A program made the position numbers and the translations under genes. The notes below the pieces were generated by a model, which saw nothing but the letters and a program-made list of their open reading frames with translations, did no database searches and was not told the DNA's origin. A DNA stretch of 62,967 nucleotides from an uncultured Acidobacteriota bacterium (lineage in GTDB: Bacteria > Acidobacteriota > Terriglobia > Terriglobales > Acidobacteriaceae): contig CAIQPK010000020.1 in assembly GCA_903873705.1 (NCBI GenBank), positions 1-62,967 on the forward strand. Reading direction: 5' to 3'. Numbering within the stretch: position 1 is the stretch's first letter; every line of letters starts with the position of its first letter. This document shows, piece by piece, positions 43,631 through 52,542 of this stretch.

Positions 43631-46600
43631 GTGTCGTTGAGCGTGGGTAGAGCTAGGGGGCGAGTGGGGCTGGCGTTGCGCATCACGGCGCTGGTGACGG
43701 CTCTGCTCGTTGCTGGCCTTGGCGCGGCGGCGCAGACGGCGGTGGATGGCGCGGTAGGGGGAACCGTCTTCACGGCTCAGGGTGAGGCGATGGCTGGTGC
43801 ACGGGTCGTTCTGCGGGCCGAGGATGGTGACCGCGAGCGCTGGGTGACGGCGGGACGGGGCGGGTCCTTTCTGGCGTTGCGGCTGGTTCCCGGGACGTAT
43901 GTGGCCGAGTTGAGCGTGGCCGGAAAAGTGGTGGCGCGCGCCACGGTGGCGGTGAAGCTCGGTGAAGTTAGCGAGGTGGTCCTGCGCGACGGTGTGTTGA
44001 AGACTGGTGCGCGGGATGCTCCGACGGGGGATCTGCCCGTGGAGTCGCAACGCTGGGAAGACGAACGCACGTTGGTCCCCGAAGGGAGCGAGGTCAGGGT
44101 AGCGGATAGTACGGAGGAGGACGATCGCGCTCCGGGTGCAGATGATGGAGACCGCCGTGCGGCCGTGAGCCTCGTGAGTTTTCGGGGGGTTGCGCCGACG
44201 CAAAACGCCACCTTACTGGATGGCGTCTCCGGAGACCAGGGATTCAGGTCAGGAGCACGGGGAGCGTCGCCGGGAGGGCCGCGTGCGCAGTCCACGTTCA
44301 GCGCGGGGTCGGTGCGCATGTCTCGGGTATCGGTGCATGGGTACTCGGCACAATATGGGGGCGGAGCGGGGGCGGTGGTGACCACGCTTTCGCGCGGCGG
44401 TGGTGACAAGCTGCACGGCGTGCTCGGGTATGTGACGCGGCGGAGCGCGTGGGACGCGACCAATCCGTTCTCAGTGGAGACGCATTATCAGGACGGCGTG
44501 ATCACGACGGGATTCGCCAAGCCCGTCGATGACATGGAGAGCCTTAGCGCGAGCCTGGGTGGGCCGCTGTGGCGAAAGCTGACGGGGTTTGCGTCGGCTG
44601 AACAGCAGTGGAGGGACTATCCCGCAATCGCGTCACCATCACTAGCCGGGTTCTACGCGCTGACTCCCGTGCAGCGGGGTCTGTTGGCAACGCGTGGACT
44701 AAACGCTGGAGCGATCAATACAGCCTTGAATTATCTCGACAGCCTGACCGGCGAAGTGCCGCGACGCGCGGACCTGGGGCTGCAGGTAGGACGGATCGAT
44801 TGGCGGCCCGATGGATTGGACAACGTGATGCTGAGCTACGCGCGCGGCAGGTTGAGTTCGCCGGCCGGCAGTGGTCGCGGGCTCTCGGCGGCGGTGGTGG
44901 CACGCGGACGAGCGAGCCTGGGGGATGACACGGTGAGGACCGATTCGGTCACGGTGCGATGGATGCACCTGTTTGGGCGGCGAGCGACGAACGAGGTGCG
45001 CGGGCAGTTTGCGCGGGACCTCGAGTTTGAGACACCGCGGAAGTCGCTGGCACAGGAGCCTGGGGTTGGACCCGGCGGGTATGCGCCGCAGGTATCTCTG
45101 CAAGGTGGGGAGTTTGCGTTTGGAACTCCGGCCTCGCTGGGGAGGAATGCGTGGCCGGATGAGCAGCGGGTGCAGGTGGCGGATGTGCTGCAGTGGTCCG
45201 TGGGCAGACATCTGATTACGGCTGGACTGGACTGGAGCCGGGTTGAAGATCGCGTGGACGCGCTGGCGAATACTGAAGGCAGCTTTGTGTACGACAGCGG
45301 TGTGACTGGTGGCCATGCGGGTGGCCTGGTGGACTGGATTACGGATTACACCTTCAGCGTGGGCGCAGTGCGGACGGGAGGCTGCCCGGCCATCTTTGCG
45401 CCGACGCACTTCTTCTGCTTTCGCAGCTTTACGCAGAGCTTTGGGCAGCAGCAAGTGGACTTTGTGATGCACGATTTTGCGAGCTTTGCGCAGGACCGGT
45501 GGAGGCTGGCGGCAGGGCTGACGATGGAGGCCGGGGTGAGGTATGAGTACACGCTTCTGCCTCTGCCGCAGCGGCCGAATGCCGCGCTGGATGCGGCGTT
45601 CGGGGCGCGGGGAGCGACGAGTATTTTTCCGGAAGACAGGAATAACGTCGGCCCGCGCGTAGCCATTGCGTGGGTGCCGAGTTGGAAAGGAAAAGAGGGG
45701 CGATGGGGTACGGCGCGGTTGGGGTACGGGGTTTATTACGGGAGACTGCCGGGGAGCCGGGTGCGGGCGGCGCTGCTGGATACGGCGTTGCCGACGACGG
45801 CTACGCGGATCCGGATACGTCCTACGACGGAGACGTTCTGCCCTCAGGTTGCCGCGGAAGGGTTTGGGTATCCGTGCGCGTTTGTGAGTGCGCCGCCGAC
45901 GGTGGTGACGGCGACGAGCTCGGCGGCGATGTTTGCGCGGAACTTCCGTTTGCCGATGGTGCAGCAAGCGGAGTTGACGCTGGAGCGGGGGTTGGGGGGA
46001 TGGGGGCGGGTGTCGGCGACGTACTCCATGGCGAATGCGATACAGATGCCAAATACGGTAGATGTGAACATTGCACCGTCGACAGTGATGGGACGGTACA
46101 TATTGCTGGGTGGAGATGGCAAGCCGGGTGTCAAGGATGGGGAGACGTTTGTGGTGCCGCTGTATACGCAGCGGGTGACAGCGGCTTATGGGCCGGTGAC
46201 GGTGATGGAGTCCAATGCCAATGCGACTTGGCATGGACTGACGGTGCAGGCCGAGGCGCGGGTGGGAGCTGGGCTCGCGGTTCGGGGCGCTTATACGTGG
46301 TCAAAGGCGATCGACTATGGGCCTGAGCAGGGTGTGACGCCACGGGTGAATGGGCAGTTCGATCCGTTCAGTATTGGGTACGACAAGTCGCTCGCGGACG
46401 GGAACTTTCCGCAGCGGTTTGCGGGGACAGTGGTGTGGCAGAGTCGGTGGCGGAGTGGGTCTGAGCTAATGCGGAGGGTGCTGAGTGGTTGGCGGGTTTC
46501 GGGGATTGGGACGGCGGGGAGCGGGAGGCCTTATAGCTACCAGATCTTTGACGGATCAAATTTGAGTGGAGGGTCGAACAGTATCAACGGGTCGGGTGGG

Positions 46601-46939
46601 AGTACGTGGCTGCCTACGGTGGGGCGGAATACGCTGCGGCTTCCGGAGAGGTGGAATGTCAATATGCGGGTGGGGCGGGGGTTTCGGGTGGGGAGGGTTA
46701 GGGGTGAGGAGTATATTGAGGGGTTCAATGTGGCTAACCATGTGAGTGCGGCGCAGGTGAATGCGCGGGCGTTCCTGGCGGGAGATGCGGTGAATGGCGT
46801 GGTGCCGCTCGTGTACCAGGATGCGGCAACGGTGGCGGCGGAGGGATTGAATACGCCGGCGTTCGGGACGGTGACCTCGTCGACAACGGGGCTGGCGCAT
46901 GAGCGACAGCTGCAGATGGGGTTGAGGCTGACGTTTTAG
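43631..46939 (+). CDS. TonB-dependent receptor-like protein, second tandem copy
   Basis: The 1,102-aa protein has the same architecture as the preceding gene: signal peptide (ITALVTALLVAGLGAAAQ), CarboxypepD_reg domain (GAVGGTVFTAQGEAMAGARVVL...FLALRLVPGTYVAEL), plug with ATLLDGVSGDQGF and YGGGAGAVVTTLSRGG, and a barrel ending RQLQMGLRLTF. Sequence has diverged strongly from its neighbour, with a long acidic Arg/Asp-rich linker after the first domain. GTG start with GAGGG at 7 nt. The terminator between the genes suggests independent expression. Confidence 0.88.
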   Translation: MSLSVGRARGRVGLALRITALVTALLVAGLGAAAQTAVDGAVGGTVFTAQGEAMAGARVVLRAEDGDRERWVTAGRGGSFLALRLVPGTYVAELSVAGKVVARATVAVKLGEVSEVVLRDGVLKTGARDAPTGDLPVESQRWEDERTLVPEGSEVRVADSTEEDDRAPGADDGDRRAAVSLVSFRGVAPTQNATLLDGVSGDQGFRSGARGASPGGPRAQSTFSAGSVRMSRVSVHGYSAQYGGGAGAVVTTLSRGGGDKLHGVLGYVTRRSAWDATNPFSVETHYQDGVITTGFAKPVDDMESLSASLGGPLWRKLTGFASAEQQWRDYPAIASPSLAGFYALTPVQRGLLATRGLNAGAINTALNYLDSLTGEVPRRADLGLQVGRIDWRPDGLDNVMLSYARGRLSSPAGSGRGLSAAVVARGRASLGDDTVRTDSVTVRWMHLFGRRATNEVRGQFARDLEFETPRKSLAQEPGVGPGGYAPQVSLQGGEFAFGTPASLGRNAWPDEQRVQVADVLQWSVGRHLITAGLDWSRVEDRVDALANTEGSFVYDSGVTGGHAGGLVDWITDYTFSVGAVRTGGCPAIFAPTHFFCFRSFTQSFGQQQVDFVMHDFASFAQDRWRLAAGLTMEAGVRYEYTLLPLPQRPNAALDAAFGARGATSIFPEDRNNVGPRVAIAWVPSWKGKEGRWGTARLGYGVYYGRLPGSRVRAALLDTALPTTATRIRIRPTTETFCPQVAAEGFGYPCAFVSAPPTVVTATSSAAMFARNFRLPMVQQAELTLERGLGGWGRVSATYSMANAIQMPNTVDVNIAPSTVMGRYILLGGDGKPGVKDGETFVVPLYTQRVTAAYGPVTVMESNANATWHGLTVQAEARVGAGLAVRGAYTWSKAIDYGPEQGVTPRVNGQFDPFSIGYDKSLADGNFPQRFAGTVVWQSRWRSGSELMRRVLSGWRVSGIGTAGSGRPYSYQIFDGSNLSGGSNSINGSGGSTWLPTVGRNTLRLPERWNVNMRVGRGFRVGRVRGEEYIEGFNVANHVSAAQVNARAFLAGDAVNGVVPLVYQDAATVAAEGLNTPAFGTVTSSTTGLAHERQLQMGLRLTF

Positions 46940-47008
46940 GCTGGATAGAAAGGGTTGCAGACCATTCGGCGTCGGCGCGCATCCAACGTGTACACGAGGA
47001 AGCGCACG

Positions 47009-47992
47009 ATGAACTGGATGGCGGTGGTGGAGCATCACGGGTACGCGACCACGGCCGCACTTCTGTTTGTGAGCGCGTGCGGGTTGCCGCTGCCGCTTTC
47101 GGTGGTGCTGTTGACTGCGGGAGCGGCGGCGCATCATGGGTCATTGAACCTGGGTATGTTGATTTTGTGTGCGGGCCTCGCGGGATTGGCGGGCGATACG
47201 TTGATGTATGCCGGCGGGCGGTACACCGGGTGGTGGCTGCTGGCGGGGATCTGCCGGATCAGCATGAACCCCGAGACGTGCATCTTCGGGTCTGCTAACT
47301 CGTTTTACAAGCGCGGGCCGAAGACGCTGATGTTTGCGAAGTTCGTGCCGGGTTTGGCGACGGTGGCGGCGCCGCTGGCCGGCAGCCTGAACATGCGGGC
47401 GGGGCGGTTTCTGCGGCTGGATGCGGTGGGGGTGTTTGGGTATGTGACGGTTTGGTCGACGGTGGGCTACCTGTTTAGTCCGTTCATCCGGGAGATCCTG
47501 AGCTGGGTGGAGAGCGTGGGGCACTTTACCGCCGAGACGGTGCTGTTCCTGGTGCTGGTTTATGGGTGCTGGCTGGCGATCAACTGGCTGCGCGACAAGC
47601 GGTTTTCCAACGTGGAGAAGGTGGCGGCTGAGGAACTTTGGGCGCGGATGCGGGCGGCTACGCACGAAAAGCTGGTGGTGATTGCGGACGTGCGCAGCCA
47701 TGGTTATTACGATCCCGGGATGCAGCGGATCAAGAATTCGATCCGCGTGGAGCCGAGCCGGCTGAAGGATGAGCTGGTTGCGCTGCGGGAGTTCATGGCA
47801 CCGGAGTGCGAGATTTATTTGTACTGCTCGTGCGCACGGGAGGCGACCAGTGTGCGCGTGGCGCACATGCTGGAGATGGAAAACTGTTCGACCAAGGTGA
47901 TCCAGGGCGGGCTGAAGGCGTGGCTGAAGGCCGGCGGGCCAACCGAGCCGGTGCCGGCGGGGGATGTGGAGCATCTGCCGCGGTTCGACTAG
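47009..47992 (+). CDS. DedA family membrane protein fused to rhodanese domain
   Basis: The 327-aa fusion has an N-terminal DedA/SNARE-associated domain (about 1-195) with FVSACGLPLPLSVVLLTAGAAA, LAGDTLMYAGGRYTG and FAKFVPGLATVAAPLAG. DedA proteins are lipid carrier or phospholipid flippase-like. The C-terminal domain (about 225-320) is rhodanese-like: VIADVRSHGYYDPG, the active-site-like YLYCSCAREATS with candidate Cys, and VIQGGLKAWLKAGGP. The soluble domain should lie in the cytoplasm. ATG 47009 has GAGGA at 8 nt; the upstream frame overlaps the TonB 3' spacer. Confidence 0.88.
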   Translation: MNWMAVVEHHGYATTAALLFVSACGLPLPLSVVLLTAGAAAHHGSLNLGMLILCAGLAGLAGDTLMYAGGRYTGWWLLAGICRISMNPETCIFGSANSFYKRGPKTLMFAKFVPGLATVAAPLAGSLNMRAGRFLRLDAVGVFGYVTVWSTVGYLFSPFIREILSWVESVGHFTAETVLFLVLVYGCWLAINWLRDKRFSNVEKVAAEELWARMRAATHEKLVVIADVRSHGYYDPGMQRIKNSIRVEPSRLKDELVALREFMAPECEIYLYCSCAREATSVRVAHMLEMENCSTKVIQGGLKAWLKAGGPTEPVPAGDVEHLPRFD

Positions 47993-48241
47993 GGAGGGGC
48001 GTGGCCCCCCCATACTCAAATCTCTAAAATATTGATTCTGTTGGGCGAGGTCTGGGCAGACCTTTGTCTTTTTCGCCACAGCACTGCTGGTGCGCTGGGT
48101 GGTTGTTGGTGGTCCTGTGTGAGAGATTCCCTACTTCAAGGATAGCTAGCTGGGGGAATAAGTACGCCAGGTTTTTGAAATGGAAATGGCCAGTGTCGAT
48201 GGGGGTTTTGGAGGTTTCGCACGGGTGGTGGGGCTTGACAG

Positions 48242-49364
48242 GTTGGATTCAAGGCGCGAAGTGCAACATTTCTTTCAAGGAGTGTTGCGATGGGTATTGT
48301 GTACAAGCATCTGTCGATGGAGGATCGTTGTTTGATCCAGGTTCAGCTAGCTCTTGGTTTCCGTCCTGCAACGATCGCTCTGGTACTGCGGCGAGCACGC
48401 TCCACAGTGGTTCGCGAGATGCGCCGCAACGGCTGGAGCGCTAACAACGGCAAGCCCGGTTCAGGTTGCCCTTATGGGGCTGGCTATTACGCCGGCGCGG
48501 CGCATCGCCGTGCCGAAGAGTTGGAGCGCAAACCGCGGGTGGAACGCAGGCTGGTTGTGGGCAACGTGCTGTGGCGGTGCGTTGTCGGCCATCTTCGCCA
48601 GGGCTTGAGTCCGGCGCAGATAGCGGTCACACTGGCTCGTATGCCCGATCCGGTGCGGCTGTCGCATGAGACCATCTACACCGCGCTCTACGCTATGCCG
48701 CGTGGTCAACTGCGGGCTCGCGTACTGACGCTGTTGCGGCGCTCGCACAAGCAGCGCGGCGCACGCTCAGGGCGGGTGCCGCATCCCTTCACCGACACCA
48801 TGACCATGATCGATCAGGGTCCTTCCGAAGTCGACGAGCGGCTGGTTCCGGGGCACTGGGAAGGCGATCTCATCAAGGGCAGGCTCAACCAGTCCAGAGT
48901 CGGCACGCTGGTGGAACGCACCACCCTGTTCGTCGCCCTGGTCAAGCTTGAGGATGGCCGTGCCGAAACCACGGCCAATGGCTTCGCCTCCATCATGAAC
49001 CGCTTCCAGGCTCCGATGCGCCGCTCGCTTACTTACGATCAGGGTCGGGAGATGGCGCAGCACAGCCTGCTCTCGCGTCAGGCTAATCTGAAGGTCTACT
49101 TCGCCCATCCTCGCAGCCCGTGGGAGCGAGGCATCAATGAGAATACCAACGGTCTGCTGCGCCAGTACCTGCCCAAAGGCCAGGACCTCAGTGTGTTCTC
49201 CCAGCAACAGCTAGACGAAATAGCCATGCTGCTTAACGCCAGACCGAGAAAGACCCTCGGATGGAAAGCCCCCGCAGAACTCTTCCTCCCACAAGGAGAC
49301 TTCGACTTCGTCAAGTACTGGTCAAATGGAATCAAATCTGTTGCGCTTCGACCTTGAATCCAAC
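48242..49364 (+). mobile_element. IS30 family insertion sequence, intact
   Basis: The element is 1,123 bp with imperfect terminal inverted repeats of about 25 bp: left GTTGGATTCAAGGCGCGAAG, right (complement) GTTGGATTCAAGGTCGAAGC. It is flanked by a 3-bp direct repeat CAG at 48239-48241 and 49365-49367, consistent with the 2-3 bp target duplication of IS30. It contains one full-length transposase. It marks the left edge of the accessory, lower-GC part of the window. Confidence 0.92.
48290..49357 (+). CDS. IS30 family transposase
   Basis: The 355-aa DDE transposase has an N-terminal helix-turn-helix (MEDRCLIQVQLALGFRPATIALVLRRARSTVVREM, split over about 10-45) for terminal repeat binding. The catalytic RNase-H core has Asp in PGHWEGDLIKG, Asp in LTYDQGREM and Glu in SPWERGINENTNGLLRQ. 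The length is typical and there is no frameshift, so it may be active. The start is preceded by AAGGAG at 8 nt. Confidence 0.95.
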   Translation: MGIVYKHLSMEDRCLIQVQLALGFRPATIALVLRRARSTVVREMRRNGWSANNGKPGSGCPYGAGYYAGAAHRRAEELERKPRVERRLVVGNVLWRCVVGHLRQGLSPAQIAVTLARMPDPVRLSHETIYTALYAMPRGQLRARVLTLLRRSHKQRGARSGRVPHPFTDTMTMIDQGPSEVDERLVPGHWEGDLIKGRLNQSRVGTLVERTTLFVALVKLEDGRAETTANGFASIMNRFQAPMRRSLTYDQGREMAQHSLLSRQANLKVYFAHPRSPWERGINENTNGLLRQYLPKGQDLSVFSQQQLDEIAMLLNARPRKTLGWKAPAELFLPQGDFDFVKYWSNGIKSVALRP

Positions 49365-49541
49365 CAGGGTTTTGGGAGTTTAGGGTTGGGAATCGGCTTG
49401 GCTTCCAGGGGTGCGAGTTACTTTATTGAGCGCGCTTATTCGTGATGGGAAGCCGACGTATCAGTACCAATCCAGTCTTGAAGAGTTACTCGACGATTTC
49501 GCACTCATCGTCGATTACTACTGACGAACGGCGTCCGAGTA

Positions 49542-50033
49542 CTAATCCGTTCCGTCGCCACCAAACCCGCTGAAGCTACTATGCCGACGCCAAACTAGCC
49601 GAGCTGTGACTGGCAATTTGTCCGGTCCGGCTCGCCGGTTTTCCAAAGACAATCTTCGTCCTTCAAATGAATAGGTCCGCAGTTGAGAATGGTCTACAAG
49701 GTTCGGGATCAGCGCAACGATGGGCGTATGGACCACTTGTTGTGCTTCTGCATTTACGGTAAATCGACCACAATAGGCAATGTATCCCGCCGCGAGTTCT
49801 GCGAGTCCAACAGAACGAGCAATATCCCAGAGATCCCCACTCATTTCTTTCCGCCCCGACTTCATCAGTTGAGCGGAAACAAAACCTTCCTCCGTATAGA
49901 TAAGAATTCCCGAGGGACTTTCACCCAAAGGATGAACCAAGCCCGCTGCTTCTGAGTGCTCAGTGAAGCTTTCCAGCGCCCAGGTACCGATGAACGCTCG
50001 CGCTGTCGGCGTTGTTGTGGTGTTCGACGACAT
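49542..50033 (-). CDS. Lipocalin-like domain protein
   Basis: The 163-aa protein is of the Lipocalin_5-type family: FIGTWALESFTEHSEAAGLVHPLGESPSGILIYTEEGFVSAQL is the conserved opening. The family binds or acts on small hydrophobic molecules and often sits beside redox or polyketide tailoring genes; no exact reaction is known. ATG 50033 is used because an AGGAGG box lies 7 nt upstream; the open frame extends earlier without signal. Last gene of the minus-strand redox run. Confidence 0.78.
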   Translation of the reverse strand: MSSNTTTTPTARAFIGTWALESFTEHSEAAGLVHPLGESPSGILIYTEEGFVSAQLMKSGRKEMSGDLWDIARSVGLAELAAGYIAYCGRFTVNAEAQQVVHTPIVALIPNLVDHSQLRTYSFEGRRLSLENRRAGPDKLPVTARLVWRRHSSFSGFGGDGTD

Positions 50034-50082
50034 TCCGGCCTCCTGTAGTGAAGTTCTCTTGCCATAGCCGAATCCGGATGTC

Positions 50083-50457
50083 TCAGACTCCGGCAATGTT
50101 GGTGCTTTGAAAGTGCAGCAGATGAAGACGCGAGGCTGACTCCATGTACACAGCCGTTAGACGAAAGTGCGACCGAGCTTCAACGCCATTCTTTTCGGAG
50201 ACCGTCATGCTCTCACCGGTGAGAACCGCCATAGCCCCACTCAAGCGGACGTCTTGATTTCGTAACTCGATGGATTTGAAGCTTAGGTCTCCGCTGCGAA
50301 GTTCTGACAGCACCTCGCCCTTCCCGAGTGCCGTTCCGTCTGACCGCACGAGTGTGTAATCGTCCGCGTAGAGGTCAGAGAGTGCATCCCAGTCGCCGTT
50401 CAGTAAGGACGCGTAGAAGATGTTCTGGTGTGCTGCAAGCACTTCTCGTCTTGTCAT
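50083..50457 (-). CDS. NTF2-like (DUF4440) protein
   Basis: The 124-aa cone-shaped alpha+beta protein of the NTF2/SnoaL-like superfamily is recognised by HQNIFYASLLNGDWDALSDLYADDYTLVRSDGTALGKGEVL and a C-terminal strand run. The family includes isomerases, cyclases and ligand-binding proteins; its substrate is unknown. The start overlaps the upstream Old Yellow Enzyme stop by 4 nt, so the two are translationally coupled. Confidence 0.83.
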   Translation of the reverse strand: MTRREVLAAHQNIFYASLLNGDWDALSDLYADDYTLVRSDGTALGKGEVLSELRSGDLSFKSIELRNQDVRLSGAMAVLTGESMTVSEKNGVEARSHFRLTAVYMESASRLHLLHFQSTNIAGV

Positions 50458-51587
50458 CGAGCGTCCATACTTTCAATTGCACCGTCCTTCACCGCTGGCG
50501 GATAGTCGGTATAACCAAGCTCGCCACCTCCATAGAAGGTAGAGCGATCGTATGGGGCGAGCGGAGCACCGTCGGCGATGCGTTGCGCGAGGTCGGGATT
50601 CGAAATGTAGTGCCGGCCAAATGCTATGGCATCCGCAGAGCCTTCTTCGATTGTGCTCGCGGCAGAACTCGCCGTATAAGCAGCCGCCGACAACAGAACT
50701 CCATCAAAGTGAGGACGAAAGAGTTTGGCATTGTTCAAGGCGTCCTCATGCAATGCGTCCCCTAGGCCAATCTCCGAGCCGCGGCCTTCGATAAGGTGGA
50801 GGTACGCCAGACCACGTCCGCTCAGTTCCTGGATTGCGGAGGTGAACAGCTTCATTGGATTGCTATCGCGAATCCCTCCGTATTGACCAAAAGGAGAAAG
50901 ACGTACTCCGACCCGGCCAGCACCCGTTACTGCTGTCACGCTATCGAGAATTTCCATGAGGAACCGCGTGCGATTCTTGATCGATCCGCCGTACACATCG
51001 GTTCGGACATTGGTACCGTCCTCCAGAAATTGATCAATCAGATGGCTGTTTGCCGCCTGCAGCTCGATTCCGTCGAAACCTGCTTCCATCGAATTTCCGG
51101 CTGCCCGTGCAAAGTCTTGAACTATGGAGGAGATTTCGGCGATCTCAAGAGCTCTTGGTGTCTCAATAGGAACTTGTCGAAAATCTCTGGTGAACCCGGA
51201 CAGCGTGGAAGCGACTGCCGAGGGTGCAACTGGCGGCCCTCCACCAGGAATGAAAGATGAGTGAGAGTTCCGACCGTTGTGAGCGATCTGCAGAAAGATG
51301 CGGCCGCCAGCAGAATGCACGGCCTGTGTCACTGTCTTCCACCCCACGATCTGCTCTTGCGTATAGATACCAGGAGCGCTCGGGTAACCCTGCCCCTGCT
51401 CGCTCACGGCTGTGCCTTCCGCGATAATGAGGCCCGCAGTCGCCCTTTGCACGTAGTAGAGCGCATTTAGGGCGGTAGGAACATTCCCCGCTCCGGCGCG
51501 CATCCGGGTCAGCGGGGCCATTACGACGCGGTTAGGAAGGGTGATGTTTCCTATCTGTAGAGGATCGAATAGTGAAGCGTGTTTCAT
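50454..51587 (-). CDS. Old Yellow Enzyme family alkene reductase, His-to-Gln variant
   Basis: The 377-aa FMN TIM barrel of the NemA/OYE type has NRVVMAPLTRMRA, QIAHNGRNSH, DGIELQAANSHLIDQFL and GGSIKNRTRF. These reduce activated C=C bonds with NADPH. The substrate-anchoring pair is normally His plus Asn or His (HAAN in the related gene at 56560); here residues 177-180 are QAAN, so the first His is Gln. Substrate range or mechanism may differ. An inverted repeat lies about 125 nt upstream. Confidence 0.9.
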   Translation of the reverse strand: MKHASLFDPLQIGNITLPNRVVMAPLTRMRAGAGNVPTALNALYYVQRATAGLIIAEGTAVSEQGQGYPSAPGIYTQEQIVGWKTVTQAVHSAGGRIFLQIAHNGRNSHSSFIPGGGPPVAPSAVASTLSGFTRDFRQVPIETPRALEIAEISSIVQDFARAAGNSMEAGFDGIELQAANSHLIDQFLEDGTNVRTDVYGGSIKNRTRFLMEILDSVTAVTGAGRVGVRLSPFGQYGGIRDSNPMKLFTSAIQELSGRGLAYLHLIEGRGSEIGLGDALHEDALNNAKLFRPHFDGVLLSAAAYTASSAASTIEEGSADAIAFGRHYISNPDLAQRIADGAPLAPYDRSTFYGGGELGYTDYPPAVKDGAIESMDAR

Positions 51588-51710
51588 AGATTGGCCTGCC
51601 CTCCTGCTGCAAGAACCAGCGTTTGCCTATGGCACATTGCGGGGGGCGACTGCCGCTGAGAAAGACCACCACGCCGGGATTTTTGAAGAAAAGTGAAGTA
51701 TCCGTCGTCG

Positions 51711-51743
51711 CCTTGGTACAGCGGACGTACCGCTGCACCAAGG
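51711..51743. promoter_or_regulatory. Long inverted repeat, terminator or operator
   Basis: CCTTGGTaCAGCGG / CCGCTGcACCAAGG is a 13-of-14 palindrome with loop ACGTA. It lies 9 nt past the stop of the frameshifted minus-strand gene and about 125 nt before the downstream OYE start. No U-tract follows directly, so an operator or a Rho-independent terminator of poor quality are both possible. Confidence 0.55.
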
Positions 51744-51752
51744 ACAAGAAGG

Positions 51753-52468
51753 CTAGCTCACAGTGATTTCACCCATGTCGATTTTGACCAGCAACGGCTC
51801 CGGAACCAGTTGGTAGTCGCCTTCGTAGGCGTAAATGCGTCGCTTCGTTGGAAAGACGATTCCCCCGACTTCGCGGTAGTCCGTAGCGTAGTTGAGTCCC
51901 GTAGCACCACCGAGGATGTCCACGGTGTAATCGTGCCGACGGATCAATCCATCCGGGCCGAAACAAGAAATCTGCTCGCGGCTGTGGCTCTTGATGTGTT
52001 CTGGGAATGTGATCTTCAAGCGCCGCCAGGTTTCTCCGTCCACCACGATTGAGGCAATCTCCTGCGTCTGAAAACCCTCCTGCGTATAGAGAAATGGCGT
52101 GTTCAGGTAGGTCCACAACGCCTCCCCTTGGAAATAAGCGACATGCAAATCATCCCAAGGCGTCTCGCGAAGTTGTCCTTTGAAAGATTCTTCGGGATCG
52201 TTACGTTCCTGAAGGATCGTTCCATCTCGCCTCGTCATCACGACACGGTTCGGTCCGAAGATGAAGCGCTTGTCCTGTCCGGGAAAGTCGGTGACGATCT
52301 CCTCTTTGGTCGTCTCGATCGTCATCACCACATCCTTGAGATAGTCGCCCGGCTCTTGACGAACCAGATGGCCCCGGTCATAGACGCGGGTACAGTGATC
52401 TTGCTTATTTCGTTCCAACGCTCGAGCCCGCCATGTGCGTCAACGGCTTTCTGCAATAGATCATTCAT
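51753..52468 (-). pseudogene. Conserved protein of unknown function, frameshifted
   Basis: A gene of about 235 codons is split between two frames. The beginning, from ATG 52468 with a GAGGA box, reads NDLLQKAVDAHGGLERWNEI...MTGAIWFVKS. The rest, in another frame from about GDYLKDVVMTIETTK, runs to the stop at 51753 with blocks ITDFPGQDKR-like, ETPWDDLHVAYFQGEALWTYL, HDYTVDILGGATGLNYA and FPTKRRIYAYEG. The break is near 52345-52356 in CCGGGC and is explained by one missing base. A stop follows soon in the first frame. It could be a real inactivation or a sequencing error; I know similar uncharacterised intact proteins only by general memory. Confidence 0.72.
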
Positions 52469-52542
52469 CTCTGGTTCCTCGCTTCAGACTGTGGGCGCCT
52501 GCGGTGGACCTCGAAAGAACCACTACAAACGACGTTGCGAAT

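Noticed and set aside
43631-46939. Several long antisense and out-of-frame open frames in the second receptor
   Set aside because: High GC keeps stops rare; they lack start signals and meaningful protein sequence.
49366-49541. Possible remnant gene between IS30 and the lipocalin-like gene
   Set aside because: Short, with stops in all frames and no start signal.
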